From a virus: a stretch of 42,299 nt of DNA. Below are positions 5,979-14,087 of the stretch, piece by piece (position 1 is the stretch's first letter; every line of letters starts with the position of its first letter). The stretch is taken from positions 1 through 42,299 of IMG/VR virus record IMGVR_UViG_3300031952_000041; one strand, given 5' to 3'. Below the pieces are notes generated by a model. That model was not told the DNA's origin. It worked only from the letters and a program-made list of their open reading frames with translations, and did not search any database. The translations under genes were made by a program, and so were the position numbers.

Positions 5979-6095
5979 GATAGCTGGCAGGCTTTTACAT
6001 AAAGAGAGATTTTTTAGTTTATCAAAAGAGCTATAATACATTTTTAAATATTAACAATATAATATTTAACCTTAAAGCAATAGGAATAACAAGGA

Positions 6096-6770
6096 TTGCA
6101 GGAAAACAATTTAGCATTATTACCAGATAATATATTAGCAATAAAACATAAAGATGTTAATGTTAATATTGATGGTGATATTGTTTCCCTTTCAGATTTA
6201 GAAAAGATATTTTTTCTAACTAAACTTAACCCTGATCCATCTTTTATTGCTAACATTTTAAAAATTGATGTTATTAAAATTGAAAGGATTATTAGATCAT
6301 CAAACTTTCAACAGACAATTAATAATTATTTATCTGAATACATTAATAAGAATGTTGGTGAAGGAACAAATGAATTAACATTAAGATATTCTGATTTACT
6401 TAAAGAATGTTTTATTAGCATAAGAACATCTATAGGATTAAGAATAAGGAAGGCGATCGAAGAAGATAAATTATTAGATGTTAAATATCTTAATATTCCT
6501 ATTGTAGAAAAGTTAATGAAATTAGAATTTGCTTTACATGGATTACCAATTGATTTAAAAGGTGTTGTAGTGGGTCATAAGAAGAGCGGTGATAAATCTA
6601 ATGATGAACTAGCAGATAGTTTAAAAGATATCCAAGATACATTATCAAACTTTAAAGATAAGACTTTTGAACCAAAGAGATTTGTTGTTAAGGAAGATGG
6701 TGATAATGGTGGTGTTGATATTAATGGTGTTGATGGTGCTGTTGATGATATTGTTAATGGCGTTGATTAA
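6096..6770 (+). CDS. putative terminase small subunit
   Basis: A 224-aa protein and the first gene of the late operon. An N-terminal helical segment (SDLEKIFFLTKLNPDPSFIANILKIDVIKIERII) resembles the HTH-like DNA-binding module of small terminases. The middle is helical and the C-terminus is a flexible Gly/Asp/Val-rich tail. The large terminase begins 532 bp downstream. The start is the TTG at 6096: a TAA lies three codons upstream, no ATG occurs before the middle of the protein, and AGGA lies 10 bases upstream. It would recognise packaging sites and recruit the large subunit. The call depends more on position than on sequence. Confidence 0.55.
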   Translation: MQENNLALLPDNILAIKHKDVNVNIDGDIVSLSDLEKIFFLTKLNPDPSFIANILKIDVIKIERIIRSSNFQQTINNYLSEYINKNVGEGTNELTLRYSDLLKECFISIRTSIGLRIRKAIEEDKLLDVKYLNIPIVEKLMKLEFALHGLPIDLKGVVVGHKKSGDKSNDELADSLKDIQDTLSNFKDKTFEPKRFVVKEDGDNGGVDINGVDGAVDDIVNGVD

Positions 6771-7302
6771 TCCTTGTAATCCTTTTCTATAATTAAATAT
6801 AACTAAACACAATTAAAACAATTAAATATTATTATATATAATTAAGTATTGTTATATATAATTAAGTATTATTATATATAATTAAATATAATTAAATTAA
6901 ATTAAAAACAATTAAATATAATTAAATTAAATTTTAAATAATTAAATTGAATTAAATAAAATTAAAAACAATTAAAAACAATTAAATATTATTATATATA
7001 ATTAAATAAAATTTTAAATAATTAAATTAAATTAAATAAAATTTTAAATAATTAAATTAAATTAAATAAAATTTTAAATAATTAAATTAAATTAAATAAA
7101 ATTTTAAATAATTAAATTAAATTAAATAAAATTAAAAACAATTAAATATTATTATATATAATTATATATAATTAAATAAAATTAAATAAAATTAAATTTA
7201 ATTAAATCAAATTGAGTATAATCGCTGGCTCTTTTTGCGAGTTTTTGTAACGCTAACCCACATATATATATGGCCTATATGGGTATAGCATAATAACAAA
7301 AA
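6771..7302. repeat. terminase intergenic block of phased A/T repeats
   Basis: From about 6793 to 7210 the DNA is almost pure A and T (only about eight G or C bases in 6841-7200), built from ATTAA-led decamers kept in a 10-bp register. A 20-bp unit containing ATTAAGTATT is repeated three times at 6821-6880. A 30-bp unit (ATTAAATTAA, ATTAAATAAA, ATTTTAAATA) occurs three times exactly at 7021-7110, with diverged copies on both sides. The last 90 bp turn mixed, with GCTGGCTCTTTTTGCGAG and a CATATATATATG palindrome. No ORF is present. A packaging or bent-DNA site is plausible. Confidence 0.8.
7021..7110. repeat. 30-bp tandem repeat, three exact copies
   Basis: Three identical back-to-back 30-bp units at 7021-7050, 7051-7080 and 7081-7110. 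A partial copy precedes them (from about 7001) and a variant ending ATTAAAAACA follows (7111-7140). The unit consists of three 10-bp blocks, so A-tracts recur once per helical turn. Replication slippage could change the copy number. Confidence 0.9.
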
Positions 7303-8100
7303 ATGAATTTAGAAACAACAGAAAAACTAAACCAAGCTAATGAAGATGGTTTAGAATTATTAAGAAGAAAAATCATTAACGAAGATGATATAAATTTATT
7401 TATAGAATATGTAATTAAAGACGAAAAACATGGAGCAAAGATAAAACAAGATATAATTCATCTTGCCATGCAAGAACATATTGATTATTGTTTTTCTCAT
7501 AATATACTTTGCGGAATTTTAGCTCCTTGGGGTCATGGAAAAACTGGACAAATAATCGCTCGTGCATTACATATTTTAGGAAAAAATACTAATACAAGAA
7601 TTAAAATTTTATGTAATAATGATTCAACAGCAAAAGCACGTTTAAAGGTTATTGGTCAATATGTAGAAAAAGACAAAGATTTTCACCGTATTTTTCCTTT
7701 ATGCGTTCCTGAAAATAGGGAAAGATGGAATGCTCACGAATTAATAGTTAAGAGAGAAACAATTTCAAAAGATGCTTCCGTCCAATCGTATGGAGTTTTA
7801 TCTAGTGGTATAGGTGGCCGCACAGACCTTTTACTAGCAGATGATGTAATGGATATGAGAAATTGTATCTTACAACCAAAGCTAAAAGGACAAATAATAG
7901 ATACTTTTTTCAACACTTGGCTTAGTAGGGCTGATGGTATTGATTTTAAAGTTATATACATTGCTACTATATGGACTGAGGATGATTTAAGTTCACAATT
8001 AATTAAAAATCCTGCTTTTTCATTCCTTGTCATGGGAATTAATAATAATCTGAACGGAATTACTTGTCGTTATTATAATCGTTCAATTAGTTTAAATTAA
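7303..8100 (+). CDS. terminase large subunit, ATPase half (split gene)
   Basis: A 265-aa protein holding only the packaging-motor ATPase. Walker A is APWGHGKT (residues 74-81), Walker B with the catalytic acid is DLLLADD (175-181), and the coupling motif IATIWTEDD is at 220-228. A full TerL has about 430-550 aa with a C-terminal RNase H-like nuclease. Here the frame diverges after NPAFSFLVMGINNN and stops 15-20 residues later (YYNRSISLN). The missing nuclease is encoded separately at 9832-10569. The two chains presumably assemble into one motor. I see no intron core at the junction. Confidence 0.9.
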   Translation: MNLETTEKLNQANEDGLELLRRKIINEDDINLFIEYVIKDEKHGAKIKQDIIHLAMQEHIDYCFSHNILCGILAPWGHGKTGQIIARALHILGKNTNTRIKILCNNDSTAKARLKVIGQYVEKDKDFHRIFPLCVPENRERWNAHELIVKRETISKDASVQSYGVLSSGIGGRTDLLLADDVMDMRNCILQPKLKGQIIDTFFNTWLSRADGIDFKVIYIATIWTEDDLSSQLIKNPAFSFLVMGINNNLNGITCRYYNRSISLN

Positions 8101-8124
8101 AACAGAAAAAGGTAAATTAAAAAA

Positions 8125-8514
8125 ATGATTGATATTTTAACATCAGTAGACGAAATAAAATATTTTACTATAGCAGATAAAATACTAATTGAATCAGCAA
8201 ATTTAAAATTGGTAAATGATATTATTGCTGATGATGAAAATTATTATTCTATTTCTGTTATAGTTGATAAAGATAGTGATGGTGAAAAAGAGATAATTAA
8301 TATTGTCCTTAATGAAAATATTAATATAAATGAAAGAGAACATGATAATTCAATTATTGATTTTGATTTAACAAGTTTTTATGATGAATCTTATCCTTTT
8401 ATGCAATGCTATGTAAATTTATATTTTAATATAACCAAAACAGGAACTACATCTGGATTAGAAAATTCTATTTTTTATTTTAAACAATTTACAAAATGTA
8501 TTCCAGAAGTATAA
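8125..8514 (+). CDS. hypothetical protein inside the split terminase, 129 aa
   Basis: Not recognised. Predicted beta-rich, acidic, no membrane segment. The stretch SISVIVDKDSDGEKE resembles LSVIDKGADGLGN in the protein at 8974-9360, and both have about 130 aa with a similar distribution of strands, suggesting two diverged paralogues. AAAAAGG precedes the start. It is the first of four genes between the terminase halves. A small virion decoration or fibre protein is one possibility, from its late-operon position only. Confidence 0.65.
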   Translation: MIDILTSVDEIKYFTIADKILIESANLKLVNDIIADDENYYSISVIVDKDSDGEKEIINIVLNENININEREHDNSIIDFDLTSFYDESYPFMQCYVNLYFNITKTGTTSGLENSIFYFKQFTKCIPEV

Positions 8515-8545
8515 TAGAAATTAAAAAAAGATTGGATTTTTAAAA

Positions 8546-8953
8546 ATGTCATTAAAAAAAATAATTGATAATATACATGGAATTGAACTTGATTTCGGAC
8601 CAGGAAATTATTTAGAATTTAAATATATGTTTTATTCTGAATCTTGTAGAATTTTAAATATGTTTGTTATTCCAACAAAAGATGTAGGATTAAGTAATGA
8701 TGATTATTTTGTTGCTGAAATTTATAATATTGGTTTTAATAATGAAAAACAAATTTTAGTAGCAAGATTTACAAATAAAACAAATGATGTTAATGGATTA
8801 GCCTTAAATAAGTTTAAAGCAAATTTAATTAATATTTTCCATAATATTATTGGTAAAGGAGAATTTATTAAATTGGTTATTAAAAGTTATGCTCCAATTA
8901 ATAATATTAATCTTGGATATTTAAATCATATCAGCGAAATTGAATCACTATAA
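8546..8953 (+). CDS. hypothetical protein inside the split terminase, 135 aa
   Basis: Not recognised. Starts MSLKKIIDNIHGIELDFGPG, then beta-like strands (RILNMFVIPTKDVGLSNDDYFVAEI) and a hydrophobic C-terminal half with NIFHNIIGKGEFIKLVIKSYAP. Length and strand layout match its two neighbours, but sequence similarity is weak. The ribosome site is poor. It is the second gene of the insertion; no function is suggested. Confidence 0.62.
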   Translation: MSLKKIIDNIHGIELDFGPGNYLEFKYMFYSESCRILNMFVIPTKDVGLSNDDYFVAEIYNIGFNNEKQILVARFTNKTNDVNGLALNKFKANLINIFHNIIGKGEFIKLVIKSYAPINNINLGYLNHISEIESL

Positions 8954-8973
8954 AAAAAAGGAGTTTAAATAAA

Positions 8974-9360
8974 ATGTCATTATTAAGAGCATTTGATTAT
9001 GCTGTAATAGCATTATCTGGTAATATTGAATTACCAATTTATTTATGTATCGAAAATGCAATTATAGAAAAATTGATTTTTTCCCATGAAAAAGATGTTC
9101 CTGATTCTAATGTATTATATACGTGTTTAAGCGTTATTGATAAAGGCGCTGATGGTCTTGGGAATACTGAATTAGATTATATAACCAATAATCCAGATGA
9201 TGAAGAACATTATTTAGCATTTACTCCATATACTATTCATGAAATTTTACTTAACGTTCCTGTTGTAAAAAATCATGTTTACTCATTTAAAAAAGTTGAT
9301 ACTGGTGGTAATGTTGATTTAGGTTTTTCTGCTTGTGTTGTTAATGAAAGGAGATATTAA
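8974..9360 (+). CDS. hypothetical protein inside the split terminase, 128 aa
   Basis: Not recognised. AAAAGGAG precedes the start. Beta-rich; LSVIDKGADGLGN aligns by eye with the 8125-8514 protein, and IHEILLNVPVVKNHVYSFKKV occupies the same place as that protein's C-terminal strands. A compact virion surface protein or an assembly factor would fit this location, but this is inference. Confidence 0.65.
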   Translation: MSLLRAFDYAVIALSGNIELPIYLCIENAIIEKLIFSHEKDVPDSNVLYTCLSVIDKGADGLGNTELDYITNNPDDEEHYLAFTPYTIHEILLNVPVVKNHVYSFKKVDTGGNVDLGFSACVVNERRY

Positions 9361-9365
9361 ATAAA

Positions 9366-9827
9366 ATGGGAGAACCTATTTTAAATAGTAAAGAAAAAGA
9401 AGAATTAATTGAAATAATTCAAAATAAAATATTACCTTTAATAGAAGATTCTGTATTTAATAGTTTTACAAAAAACTTTACATTATATGGTAAAGATTTA
9501 TCATGTAAACTTAGAATGATTGCTTGTCAAAAAGTAATTCAATTTAATAATTTAAATGATTATGATTGTAAATTATGCTGGTTTAATTGGTTTATTAATG
9601 AATATAAAATTATAAATGATGATGAAGGAAAAAATGTTGCATCAAATATAAATTTTAATATAAAAAATGATGATATTAAATTATTATTTAATAATAAAAA
9701 TGTTAATGAAATAAAAAAACGCGATAGTTATAAATGTTATACATTACTATTTAAATCAATAAATGATAAAAATAAAAAACAATTTATTAATACATTTAAT
9801 GCTATGATAGATTATTTGAAGAAATAA
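9366..9827 (+). CDS. hypothetical protein inside the split terminase, 153 aa
   Basis: Not recognised. Helical and highly charged (SKEKEELIEIIQNKILPLIED at the start) with an aromatic/Cys stretch YDCKLCWFNWF near the middle and a Lys/Asn-rich C-terminal half. It differs from the three preceding beta-rich proteins. GAAAGGAGA provides a strong ribosome site. Its stop is only 4 bp before the terminase nuclease gene, which has a weak site of its own, so the two are probably translationally coupled. Confidence 0.62.
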   Translation: MGEPILNSKEKEELIEIIQNKILPLIEDSVFNSFTKNFTLYGKDLSCKLRMIACQKVIQFNNLNDYDCKLCWFNWFINEYKIINDDEGKNVASNINFNIKNDDIKLLFNNKNVNEIKKRDSYKCYTLLFKSINDKNKKQFINTFNAMIDYLKK

Positions 9828-9831
9828 AAAA

Positions 9832-10569
9832 ATGCAAATAAATGTAATAGAAATCCCTTTGTGGAGACCAAAATGGGACGAAGAAGCATTAATAAAACAT
9901 TTAGAAAGAGTAGGGAATATAGCATTTAATAGGGGATTAAGAAATATTGCATTGTCAAGTAAGGATAGTACATTTCCATCATTCGATAAATGTATTCAAA
10001 TCAAAACAAAATTTGAAGATGTAATTAATTCTGATTGTATATATTATTCTGGAGTAGATTTAAGCACGAAAAAAAGACCAGGAACTTGTATTTTTACATT
10101 AGCATTAGATAGAAAAAATAAAATATATATACCAGTAGATATTAGATATGGAAAATGGACTGGACCAAAATTGCTTGAGCAGATTTATTTAGTTCAAGAA
10201 GCATATTCACCTAAATCTTTTCTTGTCGAAAATAATGCTTTACAAGATATGGTAATTGATTTTTTAAAAGATGATGCAAAGAAAAAAAATCATTTATCAA
10301 CACCATTTATAAAAGGATTTTTTACTGGATCAAACAAACTTGATTTAGATAATGGTGTTAATGCTTTGGAAGTTGATTTTTATAATGAAAGATGGATAAT
10401 AGCAATGGGAAATAGAGAGCATAAATTAAATTGTAAATGCGGTTTTTGTAAATTCAAAGACGAAATTAATGGTCATCCTTTTTTTGAAACAACCGATACA
10501 ATAATGGCTTGCTGGTTAGCTAAAGAAAATGCAAGAAAATCTGTTTCTGGAAGAATAAGAGTATTATAA
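9832..10569 (+). CDS. terminase large subunit, nuclease half (split gene)
   Basis: A 245-aa protein corresponding to the C-terminal half of TerL. The N-terminus (EIPLWRPKWDEEALIKHLER) reads like the linker after the ATPase domain. The RNase H-like nuclease follows with acids at D76 (YYSGVDLS), E133 (SFLVENN) and D222 (ETTDTIMACW), which bind the two metals that cut concatemeric DNA. An unusual Cys cluster CKCGFC (201-206) lies between E133 and D222 and might bind zinc. The start follows the previous stop by 4 bp with only a weak GAAG site. The pieces at 7303 and here together give a normal TerL length. Confidence 0.88.
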   Translation: MQINVIEIPLWRPKWDEEALIKHLERVGNIAFNRGLRNIALSSKDSTFPSFDKCIQIKTKFEDVINSDCIYYSGVDLSTKKRPGTCIFTLALDRKNKIYIPVDIRYGKWTGPKLLEQIYLVQEAYSPKSFLVENNALQDMVIDFLKDDAKKKNHLSTPFIKGFFTGSNKLDLDNGVNALEVDFYNERWIIAMGNREHKLNCKCGFCKFKDEINGHPFFETTDTIMACWLAKENARKSVSGRIRVL

Positions 10570-10570
10570 A

Positions 10571-10810
10571 ATGAATATTTTCTTAACAATATTAATTTTA
10601 GTTTTATTTTTTATATACTCTTCTTTTTGTTCTATCTTAACTTTAAAGATAGGAAATTTAACAGTTAATGAAAAAGAAAAACCATCATTTATATTTTTAT
10701 TCATTTATCTTTATGGTAAAATATTTATTATTATTTTTCCTATTTTATGTATTGTATATTTTATTATTAATATTTTATCATTCATTATTCAATTAATTAA
10801 AATCCAATAA
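10571..10810 (+). CDS. small two-TM membrane protein, 79 aa
   Basis: Not recognised. Two long hydrophobic segments (about residues 3-25 and 42-75) are separated by a short polar loop (GNLTVNEKEKPS). The ATG follows the terminase stop after one base, implying coupled translation. Small membrane proteins at this place in a structural operon are unusual; it is not near the lysis genes. No specific role can be given. Confidence 0.6.
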   Translation: MNIFLTILILVLFFIYSSFCSILTLKIGNLTVNEKEKPSFIFLFIYLYGKIFIIIFPILCIVYFIINILSFIIQLIKIQ

Positions 10811-10826
10811 ACAGGATTGAAATAAA

Positions 10827-13103
10827 ATGCCCACAATTTTAGATGAAATTATAAATAAAAATTTTCCACAAAATAAAGATAGTTTTATTCAATCTAGTGG
10901 TAAATCTAAAAATGCAAACATGGCATTATTAGAAAAAGATTCTATAGCATTTGCTAGTGGTGATTTTTTTAAAAATGCCTCTCCTGTTGAAGATAAAACT
11001 TTATTAGATTCTATTGAAGCTAATGCTTGGGTATATGCTGGTATTTATAAACTTGCAACTTCTGTAGCTAGTGTTCCTTTTCGCATATATTATCTTTTAG
11101 AAGATGGTTCATTGAATGAAATTACATATGAACCTGAATTTAAAGTTTTTATAAATCCTAATCAATGGTTTACAAGGTTTGATTTTTGGGAAGCTACAAC
11201 TATTTATCTTGAAGCTACCGGTAAATGTTTTTGGGAATTAGTAAAAAATGATCAAGGTTTAGTTTATGAAATGTATGCTTTAAATCCTTCAAGAATGGAA
11301 CCAATTAAAGACCGTAAAAAATTTATTATAGGATGGAAATATACTTTAGATAGTGGAAAAACAATTACTTATAATGTTGAAGATATAGTTTTTTTAAGAT
11401 ATTTTCATCCAACTAATCCTTATTCTGGATTATCTGCTCTAAAAGTAGGTTCAACATCTGTTACAATTGATATATATTCACAACAATATTCTCTAGGATT
11501 TTTTAAAAATTCTGGTCGTCCAGATGGATTATTAATTTATGATTCTGAATTATCTGATGAAGATTATGATAGAATAAGAAGAAATTGGAATAAAACACAT
11601 GAAGGAATAAGTAAAGCACATAGAATAGCAATTATTGAGCAAGGAATGGATTATAAACAAATTAGCATTCCACAAAAAGATATGGAATTTATTAATCAAA
11701 GAAAATACACTAGGGATGAAATTTTAGCTTGTTTCGGTGTTCCTCCTGCTTGTGTCGGAGTATTTGAAAGCGCAATTAAGGCTAATGCTGAAACGCAGGA
11801 AAGAATGTTCTGGACAGAAACAATGATTCCTAAATTAATAAAAATGTCTGAATCTGTTCAATTAGCAATTATGCCGATGATTTTGTCATCTTCCGAAACA
11901 AGAAGTAAATATGATATTAATAAAATATATACAATGTTTGATATTTCTAAAGTTCATGTATTAAGTGAAATTTGGCGCGCAAGGGAAGCATATCTTGTTG
12001 AACATGTTAAAAATGGAACAATGAGCAGAAATGAAGCAAGAATTATTTTAAATTATATTTATGGTGATATTATTAAATTCCTTCCATTTGAAGGTGGTAA
12101 TGATATTTATGTTCCATCTAATGTTACTCAAAAATTGGGAACAATAGAACCTACACAATCAGAAGAAGCAAAAATATTTAAAAGTATTGATAGTGTTAAA
12201 CTCGAACAAAAAATAAAAGAATTAAAAGCATTACCAGAAAAAGAAAGAAAACCTTTAAAGTTAATTAAACAAATTGAAGAAAATATAGGTGGAAATATTA
12301 ATTTTGATATGAATAATCCAATTGCTATACAAGTATTAAATACTAAACCAATGTTAATTGTAGCAAGTCAAATGAATAATGAGATAATAAGAAATATTAT
12401 TACTTATGGATTAGCTAAAGGATTAGGAACAAAAGAAATTCAAGCGGAAATATGGGATAGGTTTTCAAGTTCTTCTGAATTTTCACTTAATAGAACAAAT
12501 ACAATTGGAAGAACAGAAATAACACAAATTGCCAACTCATCAACTTTAGATTCATATAAACAATCAAATGTAATATCAAAAAAAATATGGTTAACAAGCA
12601 GAGATAAAAAAGTTAGACCAGCAACTAAATTTGATAAAGGTGATCATAAAAAACTTGATGGGGAAGAAAAAAATTTAAATGAAAAATTTTCTAATGGTTT
12701 AATGTATCCAGGAGAACAAACAAGTAGGCCGGAAGAAAATATTAATTGTAGATGTACTATGCTTTCCAAAATAAAAGAAGGTGTTGGATTTAAAGGAAAG
12801 ATAAATAAATTATTATCTGATGATAATGAAATTATGAAAACTATTTTATGGAAAAAATATATTGGAAAGATTAGCAACAATGAAATTATAATTAAAAATT
12901 TATTTTTACAAATGTTTGAAGAAATAGGAAGTAAATCAATAGAAAAATTAAAGAAGTTTACTCCAAATAAAAATAATGTTGATTTATTTTTAATTGATCA
13001 AACAGAACAAGTTGAAGAAATGGAAAAACTTTATAAACCATTAAAAGAAAGTTTATATAAAGATTTAGGTAGTTATGAATTAAAACAAATTATAGGAGAT
13101 TAA
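10827..13103 (+). CDS. portal protein fused to a MuF-type minor head protein
   Basis: A 758-aa two-part protein. Residues about 60-400 are an HK97-family portal, recognisable from ANAWVYAGIYKLATSVASVP, ATGKCFWELVKN, GGWKY-type strands and YTRDEILACFGVPPACVGV. It forms the dodecameric ring through which DNA enters the head. Residues about 500-650 match the MuF (phage Mu gpF/SPP1 gp7) domain: IGRTEITQIANSS, WLTSRDKKVRP, then MYPGEQTSRPEENINCRCTM. In many phages these are adjacent separate genes; here one reading frame without internal stop joins them. A charged helical C-terminus follows. Confidence 0.92.
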   Translation: MPTILDEIINKNFPQNKDSFIQSSGKSKNANMALLEKDSIAFASGDFFKNASPVEDKTLLDSIEANAWVYAGIYKLATSVASVPFRIYYLLEDGSLNEITYEPEFKVFINPNQWFTRFDFWEATTIYLEATGKCFWELVKNDQGLVYEMYALNPSRMEPIKDRKKFIIGWKYTLDSGKTITYNVEDIVFLRYFHPTNPYSGLSALKVGSTSVTIDIYSQQYSLGFFKNSGRPDGLLIYDSELSDEDYDRIRRNWNKTHEGISKAHRIAIIEQGMDYKQISIPQKDMEFINQRKYTRDEILACFGVPPACVGVFESAIKANAETQERMFWTETMIPKLIKMSESVQLAIMPMILSSSETRSKYDINKIYTMFDISKVHVLSEIWRAREAYLVEHVKNGTMSRNEARIILNYIYGDIIKFLPFEGGNDIYVPSNVTQKLGTIEPTQSEEAKIFKSIDSVKLEQKIKELKALPEKERKPLKLIKQIEENIGGNINFDMNNPIAIQVLNTKPMLIVASQMNNEIIRNIITYGLAKGLGTKEIQAEIWDRFSSSSEFSLNRTNTIGRTEITQIANSSTLDSYKQSNVISKKIWLTSRDKKVRPATKFDKGDHKKLDGEEKNLNEKFSNGLMYPGEQTSRPEENINCRCTMLSKIKEGVGFKGKINKLLSDDNEIMKTILWKKYIGKISNNEIIIKNLFLQMFEEIGSKSIEKLKKFTPNKNNVDLFLIDQTEQVEEMEKLYKPLKESLYKDLGSYELKQIIGD

Positions 13104-13109
13104 AAAATT

Positions 13110-14048
13110 ATGCCTAAAATTAATGAACCATCAACAACTAAAAAGCCAAGTGAAATACAATCTGTTATTTTTGATATAAAATTATGGGATGAATCGAAAG
13201 CTAAAAAATGGTTAAATGATAATGATTTTTCTGGATTAATTGCAGATACCGAAAGTAATGGTGATTATATTAGATTTAGACAACACAATCCAAATAGATA
13301 TAAAAATTTTAAAACTATTGAAAGCGGAAAAGATGGAATTAAATTTATATTAGGATTTACAAAATTTAAAAAACAAATTAATGATATTATTAATGAAAAT
13401 GAAAATAAAACAAATGATTATAATGTTGATTTTGATGCTATTAGATTATATTGTGAAAAACAATTAATAGAAAATGATATAACAGAAACAATTATTTTCT
13501 TAATTGAAAATTATGATAAACATGAATGGATACAAATATCACAATTATTAAGCAGAGTATTTCATGATGTTGATTATAAATTACAAGATGAATTAAGTAA
13601 AATTAGATTTGCTAAAAAAGCAAAAGAAAAAGCAAAAGAAACAAAACAAGAAAATATTAAAGATAATAGGTCTGTTAGTTTATTAAAAAATTCTATGGAT
13701 AATGAAAAAAGATTAGTTTATGGAGTAGTTATTGAACCTAAATTAATTGATACTGATAATGATTGGACAGATGAAAAAGAGATAGAAAATGCTTGTCATA
13801 TGTTTATGAAATATTTTCAAGAATCTGGTATAGATCATGAATTTGTTGTTGAAAAAGGTTTAAAAATTGTAGAAAATTATATAGCACAATCTAATTTTAA
13901 TATTAATGGAGTAGTTATAAAAAAAGGTAGTTGGATAATGGTTCATTATGTTGAAAATGATGAAATATGGGAAAGAATAAAAAATGGTGATTTAAATGGT
14001 TATTCTTTTGAAGGTTTAGGAATGTATGTAAATCAAAAACCTAATTAA
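13110..14048 (+). CDS. XkdF-type prohead protease
   Basis: A 312-aa protein. Residues about 15-85 form the N-terminal module often attached to XkdF proteins (IQSVIFDIKLWDESKAKKWL, YIRFRQHNP, GIKFILGF). Residues about 200-312 are the XkdF-like domain: RLVYGVVIEPKLIDTDNDW, EIENACHMFMKYF, DHEF, IKKGSWIMVHYV, GYSFEGLGMY. The family is a presumed serine protease that trims scaffold and capsid during head maturation. A Lys-rich linker joins the parts. Position between portal and scaffold/capsid is the expected one. The catalytic triad cannot be assigned by eye. Confidence 0.82.
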   Translation: MPKINEPSTTKKPSEIQSVIFDIKLWDESKAKKWLNDNDFSGLIADTESNGDYIRFRQHNPNRYKNFKTIESGKDGIKFILGFTKFKKQINDIINENENKTNDYNVDFDAIRLYCEKQLIENDITETIIFLIENYDKHEWIQISQLLSRVFHDVDYKLQDELSKIRFAKKAKEKAKETKQENIKDNRSVSLLKNSMDNEKRLVYGVVIEPKLIDTDNDWTDEKEIENACHMFMKYFQESGIDHEFVVEKGLKIVENYIAQSNFNINGVVIKKGSWIMVHYVENDEIWERIKNGDLNGYSFEGLGMYVNQKPN

Positions 14049-14087
14049 TAAAAAAACTAATTAATTTAAACAAGGAGATTAAATAAA

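Larger units (their letters stand above)
4658..6095. other. gene-poor control region between the divergent left operon and late operon
   Basis: About 1.4 kb without a convincing gene. It holds the leftward promoter and its hairpin-rich leader (4695-4964), palindromic operators (5015-5078), a perfect odd palindrome (5285-5299), a G+C-richer island between an A17 and a T15 tract (5326-5504), two imperfect direct repeats (5686-5745), and the rightward late promoter (5950-5978). Two short open frames here, 5101-5289 and 5636-5818, have no ribosome site and read like translated A/T runs. A replication origin could lie here, but no iteron set proves it. Confidence 0.6.

Noticed and set aside
7001-7140. 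CRISPR array
   Set aside because: The units are contiguous without unique spacers and consist only of A/T decamers; it is a tandem repeat.
8040-9831. Group I or II intron or intein explaining the split terminase
   Set aside because: The region is filled by four ORFs with their own starts. I see no conserved ribozyme core in the short gaps and no intein splice residues at the junctions.
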